Assembly: GCF_030463565.1 (NCBI RefSeq)
Contig: NC_134643.1
Location: 121,003,809 to 121,067,808, forward strand
Direction: 5' to 3'
DNA length: 64,000 nucleotides
Source of the DNA: Pelecanus crispus
Taxonomy: Eukaryota; Chordata; Aves; Pelecaniformes; Pelecanidae
In this document: piece by piece, positions 11,756-24,929 of the stretch
Layout: each line of letters starts with the position of its first letter
Position numbering within the stretch: the stretch's first letter is position 1
The notes under the pieces: model-generated
Databases searched by the model: none
What the model saw: only the letters and a program-made list of their open reading frames with translations
Told to the model about the DNA's origin: nothing
Program-made: the position numbers and the translations under genes

Positions 11756-13982
11756 TGCTGAATTTGCATTAAAGATAAATAAATTACAGCCTTGATAAAT
11801 AGCCTATGTATAGAAAAATACACCAAAGCTAGAGCACTTTTGTACTGAAATAAATGCATCCCCACTAATGGGGGTGGGGATTGCTGCTTTCATTGCACAA
11901 GTAGAGTTTGGAGTTTTTATTAACTAGATTCCCAGTTACCCACATGAAGGGACAGTGATGTGGCATTCTGTGATCAAAAAACTTCTGCCCCTGTCTTGTA
12001 ACTTTCCTACAAGTGTACGACACATCTCAGTGCACAGTCCAGATTTGCCTTTGCAAACAGACTTTCTCCACAGCCATTTCATCGCCGTGCTCTCCCCAGC
12101 TTGTTCCTTTGACTCTTGCCTGTGACATTTCTCTGCTGTGCTTGGATAGCTGAAATGTCAGCCACTCTGAATTTTTAAGAGTAGTCAGAAGCAAATGCAT
12201 CATTTAAAAACATTACCTGCTAAAAACCTCGACTGTCTTGTGGGCAGACTCTTTTGTATTCGTGTTCTGCAAGTACGTCAGTATATAGGTTTACTGATTA
12301 ATGTCAGCAAAAATTATGAGGCAAGTGGTAACATCCATGGGACACAGAGGGACATTCAAACATACTCGTATAAATACCATTCTAAATGTTAGAGCTCACT
12401 CTCTGTTTGTGGGTTATGATCAGAAAAAAAGCCCACTACTCGCATATGAAGTAGTACCTCCTTTTGACGCTATCTGCACCAAGAAGAATGTGAGCACTTA
12501 TTTTGGAAATAATTTCGAAAAAGGAGTATTCTTTCAAGAAAAAAAACCCACATAACAGTTCCCAGCTAATATAAATTACATCCAGCTATGCACTAACTGC
12601 TAAAAATGTGCTTAAATCTATTTATAACCTTTTAAATAGCTCTCATCAGTTTACGTCTAGTTAAGATACTCTTACCTTTGACTGTATGAGCTCCCTCTGG
12701 TGGGTAATGTAACGTGTACCACAATTATTACAAAGCAAATAGAGATATTTTGGTATACAGTTATGTTTATCCAAGGGGTGTTTTGTTTATTTAAGTCTTT
12801 ATAGCTACTAATTCTTTCTATTATCTAGGTATAGGACAGTATACTAATTTATTACCATCTGATCACATCTGAAACTACCAAAAGAGTGATATCAAATATT
12901 TTTAAGATACTAGAGATACTTGCACAAAGGTGTAGTTTTCAGCAGCACAGTGGACAACGGTTAACGTGAGCACCCAAGTTAAATGAGTTTTGGCATCCTA
13001 GAGAAGCTGAAAGATTTCATAATACTTACAAATTATGTAGAAATATCTTTATTTGCCCAAAGTACTTCTGTTGGTTTCAGTTGGATTTATGTGCCTGGAA
13101 ATCTGGGCTATACAGCTTTACTTTTTCAAAATACTAGGCAGTACTAACTGATTGCAGACACTTTATGTAAAAAGTATTTTAATGGTACAAAAACTAAGAA
13201 TCAAATATGCTTTAAATAACGCAGTACAGAACAGCTGACTTATGTATCTCTTTTTTGCTGGCAAATTTTAATATCCTTTAAATCTCATACAGCCTGGTAT
13301 TCATGAATTACATTGTTATAAAAGAAAACACAAGTGTTATTTTCCTATTTTTCTCTTTGAATTTAGGTTAAGTAATCTGAACACGGGAAGTGTTAGACTT
13401 CGGAAGAGTGCCCTAATGCACGGGCAATGGTCCAGCCACAGTTCGAGTTTCAATGACCCAAAGTGGTTGTGCTGGAATCTTAGGATTATTTTACCAGCAA
13501 TGAATTTGGTGGCTCTTGCACACCTAACAGTTTTTTTGAACAACCACATTTTTTGAAAAGTTGGGTTCCTAGAACGTTTTGGAAGGAAAAAGAGCAGAAA
13601 AAGCATGCTAATAAGATTGCTGTTCTACTTTAGCTCTTTCAGAATTCCCCTTTAATTAACAAAAAGAGGTTTATGTTTTGTCACTTGGCTGAAAGCTGGC
13701 AAGAGACAAAATTCTAGTTATACTGTATTTAAAGGTGAGGCATGAAGATGAAAGAAAACATAAGCAGGATTTTACCAAAGGCAGTGGATAACATTTTTAC
13801 TAGCAGTTCGTGATGGCTGTGTATCTCCTAAGTATGACTGTAAATGCGGTATTTTCAGACATTTATGAGATTCCCCTAATCCTGTAATTTCTATTCAAGA
13901 GACTGTTAATTCACACTTTGACTGCCAGAGTGCTCTGATGTAAATCTACTGTTACATTATTGTCCAAAAGGGAATCATCACT
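11756..13982. other. Intergenic AT-rich region, no gene recognised
   Basis: No coding sequence could be supported. The segment is AT-rich, has no obvious repeat, and contains one strong CTCF-type motif at 12689-12703. Parts of 12.6-13.3 kb look like unique, slowly evolving sequence, but conservation cannot be judged without an alignment. Confidence 0.55.
12689..12703 (-). promoter_or_regulatory. Candidate CTCF binding motif
   Basis: On the minus strand the site reads CCACCAGAGGGAGCT, matching the published CTCF core consensus CCASYAGRKGGCRSY at 14 of 15 positions (A instead of C at position 12). It sits in the interval between MAP3K7CL and BACH1. Occupancy is not shown by sequence. Confidence 0.5.
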
Positions 13983-13990
13983 GAATTTTT

Positions 13991-14850
13991 ATCATAGAAT
14001 CATAGAATGCTTTGGGTTGGAAGGGACCTTTAGAGGCCATCTAGCCCACCCCCCCTGCAGTGAGCAGGGACAGCTTTAACCAGATGAGGTTGCTCAGAGC
14101 CCCGTCCAACCTGACCTGGAATGTTGCCAGGGATGGGGCCTCCACCACCTCTCTGGGCAACCTGTTCCAGTGCTTCACCACCCTCATTGTAAAATATTTC
14201 TTCCTTATGTCTAGTCTAAATCTATTCTTCTTTAGTTTAAATCCATTATTACTTGTCCTGTCACAACAGGCCTTGCTAAGAAGATTGCCCCCATCCTTCC
14301 TATAGGCCCCCTTTAAGTACTGGAAGGTCGCAATAAGGTCTCCCCAGAGCCTTCTCTTCTCCAGGCTGAACAACCCCAACTCTCTCAGCCTGGCCTCATA
14401 GGAGAGGTGTTCCAGCCCTCGGATCATTTTTCTGGCCCTCCTCTGGACCCGCTCCAACAGGTGCATGTCCTTCTTGTGCTGAGGGCCCCAGAGCTGGACG
14501 CAGCACTCCAGGTGAGGTCTCACCAGAGCAGAGCAGAGGGGCAGAATCCCCTCCCTCGACCTGCTGGCCACGCTGCTTTTGATGAGGCCCAGGATGCAGT
14601 TGGCTTTCTGGGCTGCAAGTGCACACTGCCAGCTCATGTCCAGCTTTTCATCCACCAGCACCCCCAAGTTCTTCTCCACAGGGCTGCTCTCAATCCCTTC
14701 ATCCCCCAACCTGTACTGATACCGGGGGTTGCCCCGTCCCAGGTGCAGGACCTTGCACTTGGCCTTGTTGAACCTCATGAGGTTCACACACGCCCACCTC
14801 TCCAGCTTGTCCAGGTCCCTTTGGATGACATCTCGTCCTTCTGGCAATGA
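13991..14850 (-). mobile_element. CR1 non-LTR retrotransposon, 5'-truncated, about 860 bp
   Basis: The plus strand starts with ATCATAGAATCATAGAATG, the complement of the CR1 3' tail repeats, and continues with the CR1 3' end in reverse (TTGGAAGGGACCTTTAGAGG and CAGTGAGCAGGGACA). Homology to CR1 pol continues to about 14845, where the copy is truncated at its 5' end, the usual CR1 outcome. The flanks carry a similar motif: GAATTTTTATCAT at 13983-13995 and GAATTTTATCAT at 14851-14862, a possible target-site duplication. The copy is close in sequence to the one at 42.67 kb, so both belong to the same or a closely related subfamily. Confidence 0.95.
14041..14835 (-). pseudogene. CR1 ORF2 (pol) C-terminal remnant, uninterrupted frame
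   Basis: Reading on the minus strand, a single frame stays open across the whole CR1 copy for about 265 codons. It shows the familiar end of CR1 reverse transcriptase: [20 protein letters not shown], then [75 protein letters not shown] and [20 protein letters not shown]. The endonuclease and the RT catalytic core are missing through 5' truncation, so it cannot act alone. The frame continues upstream to 14916 through flanking DNA by chance. The absence of stops suggests a fairly recent insertion. Confidence 0.9.
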
Positions 14851-16422
14851 GAATTTTATCATTAGAAAGTGGCATTTAAAAGCGCTTAACACTGCTTCTG
14901 AAATGAGGGTGTCCAAATCTAAGTGAGCAAGGCTGCTTGGTGGGTAATCAGCAACGCCAAGGTGGCACCACCTGGTAAACTGGCTTGAGGCCCTGGTTCA
15001 ACACCACACTTACCGTGAGGTGCTGTGGCCACGTCAAACAAATCTCTCGAACACATACCTAACTTTAAGCGATGAGTAGTTCTCACTGATTTGCCAACAG
15101 GACTATTCACAGTGGTAAAGTTTTATTCAGGGACTGAAGTGCTTTGCTGGATCAAGGCCAGAGAGACCAGCACCTCAGCTTCAAACTCGACTGCTGAAAG
15201 TTCATTGGAATTTAATTATGCGCTTGGAGTGTTTAAACACCGCACTGCATCAGGGCCTTTCCGTTGAGCTGTCTGTCAACGAGCTAAACAGGTCCTCACA
15301 GCACCTAATAGTGGGGAGGACCTTCACGCTGTGAGGTGTGTGCGAAACTCAGGCATCTTGCTCCAGCGCTTTGAGCTGGGTCTAGGTCCAGTTGCAGCTG
15401 CCGAACGAGCCAGACGCTGGCATAAGATGTGAAAGTAACAAAGAAAACATTCTCTTTTGACATTCCTGGTAAGTGCATTTGTTCCCACTCCCACAACTGC
15501 AGCCATGCCAGCCCTTATGAAGTGGCTCTGTAGGGTAATCACATGGTACTGTATGAGTTCAAAAAAAAAAGCAAGCAAACACGGAAGAAATGTCAAATAT
15601 TTACAAAGTGCTACAAAACACGTCTAGAAATACCTCTTAACTAGAAGAGTAACAGCATAATACTGTTAAAGAATTTAGAAATACTCCTCTTGCTTTTCTT
15701 TTCTTTGGAAAAATTTATCAGAAATACTGGACTAGGATGCAAATCCCATGGGTGTCTGTCAGACAGGTCCCATTCCTCCTTCCCTCTCCCTTCACATACC
15801 CCTCCCTATTCTTCCAATAAGAGGAGATTTCAGCTGCTTCAAAGATGAGACAGAGAAATAAAATGTTTCTCAGAGTTATGGTTGCGACACCCTTTTCTCA
15901 GAGAAACTCCCCTCTGCTTTTGATGTAGGAATTGGGCAGAGGAGGAGTGCTTGGGTTAAAGGTGTGTTCTCTGCCCTCCACGTGAATGCCTGCTCAAATT
16001 TGGATGAGTAACAAGCATACGAAATTTTCAGTTTGCATGTGGTAAGTAGAGACTTAGAGCTGAAATATTTCCTAGCTGTACTTACTCCGTAACCTAAGAG
16101 CATCAACGCAGTTGTGACTATTCAGCACACAGATTGCTCTCCCCCACAAATGCATACTTCAGACAGGCATATGCAACCACCGACAATTTTGCTCCTGATT
16201 TCATCTCGCAATTTGCTTCTCCCATGCCGTCAGTATCCTTCCTTTGGTCACTGTAAATTGTGAAGGAGGAATATGTCATGTTCACATACAAAATGATTAA
16301 ACACCTGGACCCAGGAAGGAAGAAGACTCTGCCTTTAAATTTGGCTAAACCCCATTGCTACTTTTCTGATTTGCTTTATCATCTCTAATCACTACTAATC
16401 AAACGCAAAGCTTTTCCTGCTT

Positions 16423-16482
16423 TGTCTTTCTTTTTCCCTTCCCTTCCCTTTCCTTTCTTTTTTTTCTTTTCTTCTTTTTTAT
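16423..16482. repeat. Polypyrimidine tract
   Basis: Almost pure C/T run made of CTTTCTTTTTCCCTTCCC-type units. Such tracts can adopt triplex (H-DNA) structures and often vary in length. No role is evident here. Confidence 0.8.
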
Positions 16483-18589
16483 CTAATCAGGAGTATTAAA
16501 ACATATGCTTACAAAAGATAAGCAACTTAGAGTGCCTTTATAAGATAGATAGGCAGCGAGCTCAGACCGATCATGATATGTACAGCTGAACAAACAAAAT
16601 GACTACTTCAGTATGATCTTAAGCATTTGGAGCTTTTTGTATGATGACGCACTTTCCTATTTCAAGAGTAGGAATTACTTAATATGTCTGAAGCAAGCAG
16701 AGGATTTATGAAACACATCATCTTCAGCTAGTCTCAGCCTTACTGGAGCACTACTGAGGACTTTTATTTAAAAATAGATAAATAAAAACTTCCAGCCCCA
16801 TTTAATTATTTAGTTACAAGAGTCAACGCCAGCTAAAGGACGAGGTTAGAAGAGGAGGAATAGTCCACAGTGGGCTTACATTGCTCACTATATAATTTAA
16901 GGTGAGTTTTCAAAACTGTGTAGTGTTTGGGTAAGCAGCATGCAGTAGTCTCTCAAGGCTTCATTATCAGGGGGTGGGTAATAGGGCTTTCTGAATACCA
17001 GATTTTTTAAATAAATCAAAATTGACACATCACAGCAAGCCAGATTTCACCTCTGAAAATTTAGACTGTATGAAGATCTCCTCTGACATCTGACAAGGAC
17101 TTGGACAACACAGAAAGTGCCCCAGTTCAAAAAAGACACGAGCAATTCAGATTGCGTGTTATCTGGGGCTGATGCTATTCTGGGAACAGAGTCAATAGCA
17201 GGGAGTAGGCGTTTATTCAGACTGTAAGTGGCTCCTATAAAGGTCTTTTACTTTTCCACTGGCTGTATAGGGACCTTGGGGTCCAGTCACCCACCAGCTG
17301 GGTCTCCATGGGCCTCTTACTTACGCATCTTGTATCTGTATAAAAGAGCCATTCATTCACTTAAAACTTGACTCTCAGCACTTAAGTATTAGCCTTCTGG
17401 GAACGCTGTTAAGACTGAGACTCCTGGCACTCTGAGTCATGCTACGTGGACATAAAAAGTACCTAAAACTCTGATTCTGAGTAGCACCAGCACCAAATTG
17501 TTCTGTCTCCACTTGAAAAACCCCTCTCAGAAACCAAATACATATGAACAAACTATTCTGCCAACCACACAAAGGTGGGTATTGCATGGGTACAAACTGA
17601 GTACCCATGAAAGGGAACTTGAAATCCTTACGGTATGTCTGTGCAGCTACAGTAATTGCTCTCTGGAATGATGTAAAGCTCCACTGTGTGCCACACACAG
17701 TGCAGCAGGTTTGTGTGACTTCCTTTCCTTAGGAAGCCCCCCCCAACTTTTGCAGGGGAAAGCAGAACAAAAGGGTCTGTTCCACACCTTGCCTGGCTGA
17801 TTCTGCCTGTTGCTTTTCATGTGACTGGCAAAAGGCAGAGAGGTCTTCAGAGGACAGAAAATGTGGCCATTTGTCACCAGGACTCCAGAGGCACCATCAG
17901 GTGACAAAGAAGCCAAAAAGACTTCAAACCTGCAGACCAAATGCTCCTGCAGCTCCATAGATCTAGGGCACGCAACAGTAAGAGGAGATAAAGCAAATGA
18001 GGCAATGGAAACATTCCTCTTAAAAACAGTTTTAAAAAATATTACTGTGGTGCTGCAATGAAGATGTATGAGATACAAATGGACAGTTGTCTGTACTACA
18101 TGAACAACTACATTCAAGAAGAACTTGAGCTTTTTCAGGGTTCATCCTGAAGCTTCTTCAAAGTGAAACAAGATCAGTTGGTATTTATCTAGTTCATGAA
18201 AGAAAAACAAACAAACAAAAATCCCGAAGAAATGCTATGTCTGTACTGCTTCTGGTCTGAAGCCTGACAAATTGAAATCGTGGAGCCAGACAGCTGACAG
18301 GTGGTAGGACACTGCTTTTTTAACACGCTGAAAGAAGAAATTATCCAGTGTTTTGAGCTAAGAAGTATGGGAAATATACCCTACAAACAAGCTTGCTCAT
18401 CTGCACTTTTTGACTTTCAGAGGGTCTTGATGATGTCTCAGTTTAAGAATAGACTTTTAATTCTTAGTAGAGTAATAAAGATCTGGAAAGAAGATAGATA
18501 TGCACTGTAAACCTTGTGACAATGTACGTGGGTCTTTTGGGCCTTCCTTGGAAAACTGTTTCGGACTGTTTCCTTCACGTGCAGAGGAC

Positions 18590-18810
18590 AGGGGCAGAAG
18601 AGCATGCGGGGATTTCTTACCCCCCTCCTCCCCAGTGTCGGTCTGTAGGACCTAAAAGCCCAGGACACATCTGCTGACTCGCCTCCGCTGCTGCAGGAAC
18701 TCCTGGGAACTCCAAGCAGGAGCACACCCACGAGGGAGGGGGGCCTCGTGCCTGGGCACCCTCTGCCGTGCCCCCACCTGCAGCCCACTCTGTCCGTTCA
18801 CCCTGAACAG
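18590..18810. other. GC-richer block in AT-rich intergenic DNA
   Basis: This stretch has clearly higher G+C than its flanks, with runs such as ACCCCCCTCCTCCCC and GAGGGAGGGGGG, but few CpGs compared with the BACH1 island. It contains TGCTGACTCG, close to a MARE half-site. It may be a distal regulatory element or an old repeat; the sequence does not decide. Confidence 0.3.
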
Positions 18811-20910
18811 CTGACAAGCTGATCCGGATTGCTGGGGCTTTTTCAGTTGCTATCCCAGGTGATTCCTTCCTGGATCTTGTTACTAATTTTGTTTAAAGCT
18901 GGGCTATGCATTCTGTGAAGTCAGCTCCAATTTCATCCTTCCTTCTGCCTAATTATTTCTGGAAAATCTGTGTGCAATTTATCCACGTTATCAGTGGGAT
19001 GCACCGGCAACCCATTTTGATAAGGCAGAAATGTTTAATTTTAACGCTGTTTACAAACAGTTTCAGGACCGAACTTTTCTGTTACCTGTTCTTTCTGCTA
19101 GAACTGTTGTTCCTCATTTCCCTTTGTGAATTGAAGCGCTTCATTATGTTTTTCATTAGAACTGTTCCAACCTGCTCTCAGGTGGCTATTTTACAAGAGT
19201 TTCTCCCTCTCTGTAGAAAAATTAATTTAATACCCACACCAAAACTTTATTAAAAAATGTAATCTCTTGGTAGCAACATAATAACTGTGTTAATTTAGTA
19301 ACAGTCAATTAATTTTCTTCATGGGCAGCTTTTCCCCTGTTTGTAAGAGTCTCTAGCGATAAACTACTTGTTTTATAATTATTCTGCTTTCCAATTTCTT
19401 ACTGACCTGTTGATTTATTTTTCCTCAATGCTCTTATAAGCCCCTTCTTTACTTTTTTTTTTTTTTTAACCAACAGCAACAACTTTTCTCCCCAGTATAA
19501 GCTTATTTCTCTCTCACCACCTGGAGGGTAGGGAGAGGACTCTAGTATGTCTGCTTGGGCACTGATAGTCTGGAGGCAGCTTTCCTACCTGGAACCCATT
19601 TTCCTAGAAGTTTGTTTCCTGCCTTTACCTGATAATGCAAACATATTTTGTACTTTAACAGTTTCTATAAGCAGGATTACTTTAAATTCAACAGGCAACA
19701 ATACAACTTTTCTCAGCACTTCTAGTTTGTTTTCTGGAGGAGGTTTTGGTTTAACTAATTATACTTCATTCTATCAGTGGTTAAATTTTATGCTTTCACT
19801 GTAAGGATTTTCCAGGGCATTATCTACCTAAATACCATATTTTTTCTTTGGCTGAAGCTTCATTTTTATTATATGTATCCCAATAACACTTGTCCAACTA
19901 CAGTGGCCATCTAGCCAACGAATCGAATACATCTTGGATCTGGAAGTTAGCTAGCATAGTTGGCAATATGTCGTATTTTGCTGTTTGAAACCTTGACAGC
20001 ATCTGAACAAGCTCAGTTTAATCCAAGCTAATTTTCACATTTTAATGGTCTGCTGCCTATTTTTATAACCCATCAATTACAAGCTTAAAATAATGCACAT
20101 GGATTAAAATAAAATCTGTGTGATGTGTTCAAGAGAGTAGCTGTTTCATCAACAGAAACAGGCTAATGTCTTGAGAACTAATGAACAGAAGGAGATGAGA
20201 AGAACTAATGAAAACTGGTGACAGCAGTTTTGTTTTCTGTGACTTTTTAGTAATTTCTACTAAAATCATTCCAAAAGTGCTCAGAGGAAAGAATTGGAAA
20301 GCCTTGTCAGCTTCGAAGACAGTATCCCCGTCACCAGAACATAGGTTAAGTAGGTCAAATTGCACACGCGGAAGATGAACACTGATCCTTTCATGTTGCA
20401 AATGGGTCCTTGTAGAGCAAATTCTGCAAAATCTGTGAGCAGGGGAGAGCAAACAAGAAACAGGGCCCTAACATTTGGGTACTGGGACTCCCCACCCAAA
20501 TTTTATGCGCGTATTTTTTGATAAAATTTGCAGCCCTGAGGTAAGGGGCTGAGTACTTGCTGTTTCCAGCTAGGTGCCCCAGTCAGAAGGCAACGTGCTG
20601 CATTTTGCAGGAGGCCTGGCCTTGCCTGTGCCCCTCGGATGTGCTGTGCTCGCAGACGGCAGACACTGGAAGTGCTACTCAGCACTCCCGCACCCCGAAA
20701 TTCAAGCAGAGCATTTAAGCAGCGACAAGGCACCAACTTTCTCGGGCAGGGACTGGCCTGTGCATACTGAGAAACACAACGAGAGGTACTGAGAGGATGC
20801 TCAGGTCAAAGAGGGAAGGATGGAGTAAACAGCCATGTTCAGGAGGCAAAGCAAGGAACATATTGCTTAGTTCAACATTTTGGATGTAAGTGGGCCTCAG
20901 TTTTAGATAA

Positions 20911-20932
20911 CTAGGTATATTTATATACCTAG
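20911..20932. repeat. Perfect 9-bp inverted repeat with TTTA loop
   Basis: CTAGGTATA and its exact reverse complement TATACCTAG are separated by TTTA. The element stands alone, followed by a partial echo (ACCTAGATATATTT). No transposon ends were recognised beside it. Confidence 0.75.
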
Positions 20933-23900
20933 ATACACCTAGATATATTTCCAGACTCCACCCACAGTCCAGTAGTTGCAGTTGTGCTACTCTATCACCA
21001 GCTCACAACTGCTGTTTTAACTGCTATACAAAATGCAGTATGTTTAAAACACACTAGCTGTATGAGATGTGAAATTGCCTCCCTCCCTTTTTTCTCTGGT
21101 TAATATTTTACATCTTCTAGCTCCCCAGAAGAAACACTGAAGAGTAATGCTTGCAAATATACTGTGGTTCTTTAATTTTTCATCACACGCTTTTTTTTAA
21201 AGTCTTTGCTAATTCTTTAGGCATAAGCTAGACATCCTACCTAAACTTGGGGTAGAAGTGCAGAGGGGTGTATAGACCCCAGCTAATACAGTGGCTGTTC
21301 CGAGGACAGACACTGAGCACAGCAGATCCGCTCAAGGCTGGCCTGTGCAAACCGCTGGAAAATTCCCGGGGTGTGAGTCTGCTCAGCTCTCTGCAGGGAC
21401 ACTTGCTTTCAGAATATGACTAAGGGCCTTGTAGGGTCGTGCTTCACTTGTCACGGAGCCCCATCACAGGCATCATTTGGTGAAAATGCTGTCTTTCTTG
21501 AGTGAGAGACTCATCATATTTATTATTGTTCATCAGGGTATACTGATTTATAGTACCGGTGGAGTTGTGTCACCTTGCACCAGTGCACGTTAATTCACAT
21601 CTTTCTGGTTGTTCCCCTGTTCCAGCAAATCATAGCTCTCTGCAGCAGCGGATGGCTCCTCTACAATACACAACATTATTCTTTACATAATTTTTAAGAT
21701 ACCATGTCATTTAAGGAATGTCATGGCAAAAAAAGATAAATGAGACATTTAATTTTAACATCATTTTGAATCTAATATTGAAAATAACAAGATATGACTT
21801 AAGAAGTGGCTTCTAAGGTAGATTTCTCTATTGTTACCAGCATCAGCAGCGTAAAAACTTGGCAGAAGTTGAATTCAAACAACTGTACCACTTGTGATAA
21901 TCTATGGTGTTATTTCAAAACCAGAAAGTACCTAGAAAATACAACTGACTCTTCAGTCAGCAGTTTTTTGTGCTGCATCATTTCCACTGCAATTGGCAAA
22001 TAACGAACAAACAAGCAAGCTGTTCATGTCCTGACAGAAATGAGGCTTCTTTGGCACTGTATAGCTGAGAACTTTTAAAACCAAATCTATACTGCAACGT
22101 GCATTTGAGAAGTTTCTACCAATTTTTAAGTGGTTATCTAAAGTATTTCTCACTTCATGCAACAGCAAGTATTGATATCAATGACAGCCAACTTGGTATT
22201 AATAGAAACATGTGAAGCTTAGTCATCACACCCTTACAAATACGACTGCCAACAACATAAAAGCAGATACAAGTTTCTTGTTGGTAGAAGAACAGCCACT
22301 AATCCGAATAAACATGACTGTGCTGACACATGACCTCTCTCAGTCAAAGTAACAAGAATTGCACAATGAGAGACAGAACTGGTAGAACCTCAAACTGTGT
22401 TCTATTTATATATCAGTTTACAATTTAGCTGATCTGACTGAACTTCAACAGACAGGTTTAGAAGCCTCATATAGGGAACAGCTGCGGAAAAAAGTAATTT
22501 TCCAAAGACAGTAAACACATCAGCATTTTCTCAAAACTGTTCTTATACAAAATACCTGCTATTTCCTGTTTTGTAAGATCGGTGTTTGGAAGTTTCCCTC
22601 CCATTCTGCTACATCATTTCAGTGTTCTAAATCATATTGTGCCACCAATGAAACTTCCAAGCAGTATTAAAATAACACAAATCAAAATGATGGGAGAAAA
22701 AAAAATCTCTGATATTTCCTGATATGCAGCAGAACAGGGTATGTTTTGAATAGATTTTCAAAGGGTTGCTCATTCACAGCTCAGTGGGACTACTCCTCTG
22801 CTTATTAACATGTACTCTGTTAAATGTCTTAGCAGATGAGGGACTCAGTGTGTACTATATTCCACTTTACTCTCTCTTTGGAGTATTTAGCACACAACCC
22901 TAGAGTTGTGTAATTTTGCATAAACATTACTTACACTGGCTATAAATGCCAATGCCAAAGCCTACGTTCCCAGCTGGAATGGCAGCTCACTTGTGTTCCT
23001 GAATGCTTCTGTTTCACTTATTGCTTTGTTCCAGAAACATTGTTAAAAACACCTCCGGAGTGTTCATTCTTACCTATGCCTTACAATCTATTAATAAGGC
23101 AATAGTCACTCCTTTGTATCTACATGCAATCTCTGCATGTATTTATTATGTGCATAGAGAAAGATATCTAAATTCTGTTCTACTCTCCGCATGCAAAAAA
23201 ATGCATGTTTTTATTACTTAAACTGTCATTTTAAGATTTCTTCTCCTAGCACTGGGTCAGCTGTGCAGTCTCCGCTACATTCCTCTACCTGAAAGGAATG
23301 TGCAGTATCTCTCATGGTGTCATATAATAACCACTGTACAACACAGTCACTAGCTGCCTCAGTTCAGTACGTTCCCCCCATTTTCTGAGGCCATACATGA
23401 AACGTGACAAGTGGTGTAATTTTTTACCAGGTAGTGATTCATATGCGTTTAACTACAACATTGGTGTTTTGTTCTTTCTTAGAAGGACGTCATGTGAGAC
23501 AATTACCACAATTTCTGATTTACAGCATTTGTCAAAAAGTACAAGGCATTTGCATTTTCTTAGGCAGTAACTTGCTTTCACATGGCGGGAAGGCATGCAA
23601 ATGAGCACTCAGAGCTGAAGGTTTATATCTTATCAGGGCCAAACATGACTCTGCTCTGCTGTGGCTGCACATACAGATGTAAACAGGTTGACCGTGACTT
23701 GCAGAACTCCACCTGAACTCAAGAATCCCAAATTTTCCAACTCGTTCTTAGGTGAAGGGATTTAAGGAGAAGTAGGTAATATGCACAGGTACAACACACC
23801 CCGGAGAACATTGGTCTTGTGAGCAACTCACAAACCCTAAACTGACCCTGGGTGTTTTGAGAGGTTAGTCAACAGGAGACTGCTCTGCTGTGTGCTCCCT

Positions 23901-24929
23901 CTTGAAGCCCCAATAGTAGCAGTGTGCTTGACAAGAGCAGGTAGAGAAGATGAGATCCTATAAATGGTCACATCCCTTAGAAAGGCTATAGGGTCTTGAC
24001 CTCCTATGGAGTACACCCTACCATAGACAACAGCCTTGCACAAAGTCCCAGAACAATCTGCTGTGTGCACAGTCAATGTTTGAGTCAATATAGCCAGAAT
24101 TTGCTAGAAAAACAAAAAGATGAGAATTTTGTACAGAAGAAAAGAGATCATAGTAGCATATGAAATAATATGAGAAAATTAATCTCCTAAGCTAAACAAC
24201 AGTCAGAAAACACCTGACAGGGAATTCAAGGTCATGTTTGCCATTCTCCGTATCAGGAAGTAAGTGTGTGTGCAAAGTACCCACAGAAATTTGATTGTCT
24301 CCCACCCTTCTGGTAGAATGGCAGCCCTTCCTTCCCTCTGCTTTCCCTCCTCTTCCTCACCCCTCTGAATACTTGTTGAGAGGTAAAGCAGTCAACTTGT
24401 AATCCAACTGGTCTCTTCTGGGGACTGAAGACCCTATGTGAGCTCTGCAGACAAGAGATAGGGGCTCATTTCAGGAAAGATGCAAAATATGCAATAGGAA
24501 CTATCACCAATGTATTCACAGGTGCTTTTTCACAACTACACTCAAGCCTAAGATATTTTTGTCCGGTTTGGATATTGAATCTGGCACAAGGCATAAGGTA
24601 ACAGTAGGCTGCTGCACAGTCCAGGATGTCTAAATAAGTCTTCACTGATTTTTTCAGGTTTTTTTGCAGAGTGTTTTGAAAAGCTCCCAGGCTAGGTAAG
24701 CTCTGGCTAGAACAACATCCAGGCTCCAACAAACACCCAAGACCTGCACTGTCATGAAGTGCAACATTTACACATTTGCCTGAGAAAAAGCAAGTCTCAA
24801 AGTGTTGTAATCATTCAACAGTGGCAAGAACAGCTCCAGAGGTTTTTGCTGAGTAGATATATCAGCTTAGTCCCTGACTAGGCAGCTTGGCCTATTTCAG
24901 CCCTCCTTTAGTACTTCATCCCCCTTAAG

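Larger units (their letters stand above)
14863..24929. other. Intergenic region, no gene recognised
   Basis: About 10 kb in which I recognise no coding exon, RNA gene or intact mobile element. It contains a polypyrimidine tract at about 16423-16482, a T-run near 19448-19467, a GC-richer block at about 18590-18810, other GC-richer blocks near 20.57-20.77 and 21.28-21.47 kb, and a 9-bp-arm hairpin at 20911-20932. Open frames of 100-156 codons near 17.4-18.1 kb lack recognisable domains and run on a strand without promoter or splice evidence. Confidence 0.55.

Noticed and set aside
14407..14850. 147-codon plus-strand open frame
   Set aside because: It is the antisense shadow of the CR1 pol frame on the minus strand.
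17375..18117. Minus-strand open frames of 107 and 156 codons
   Set aside because: No recognisable domain, no promoter or splice signals that I could support, and composition resembles the flanking noncoding DNA.
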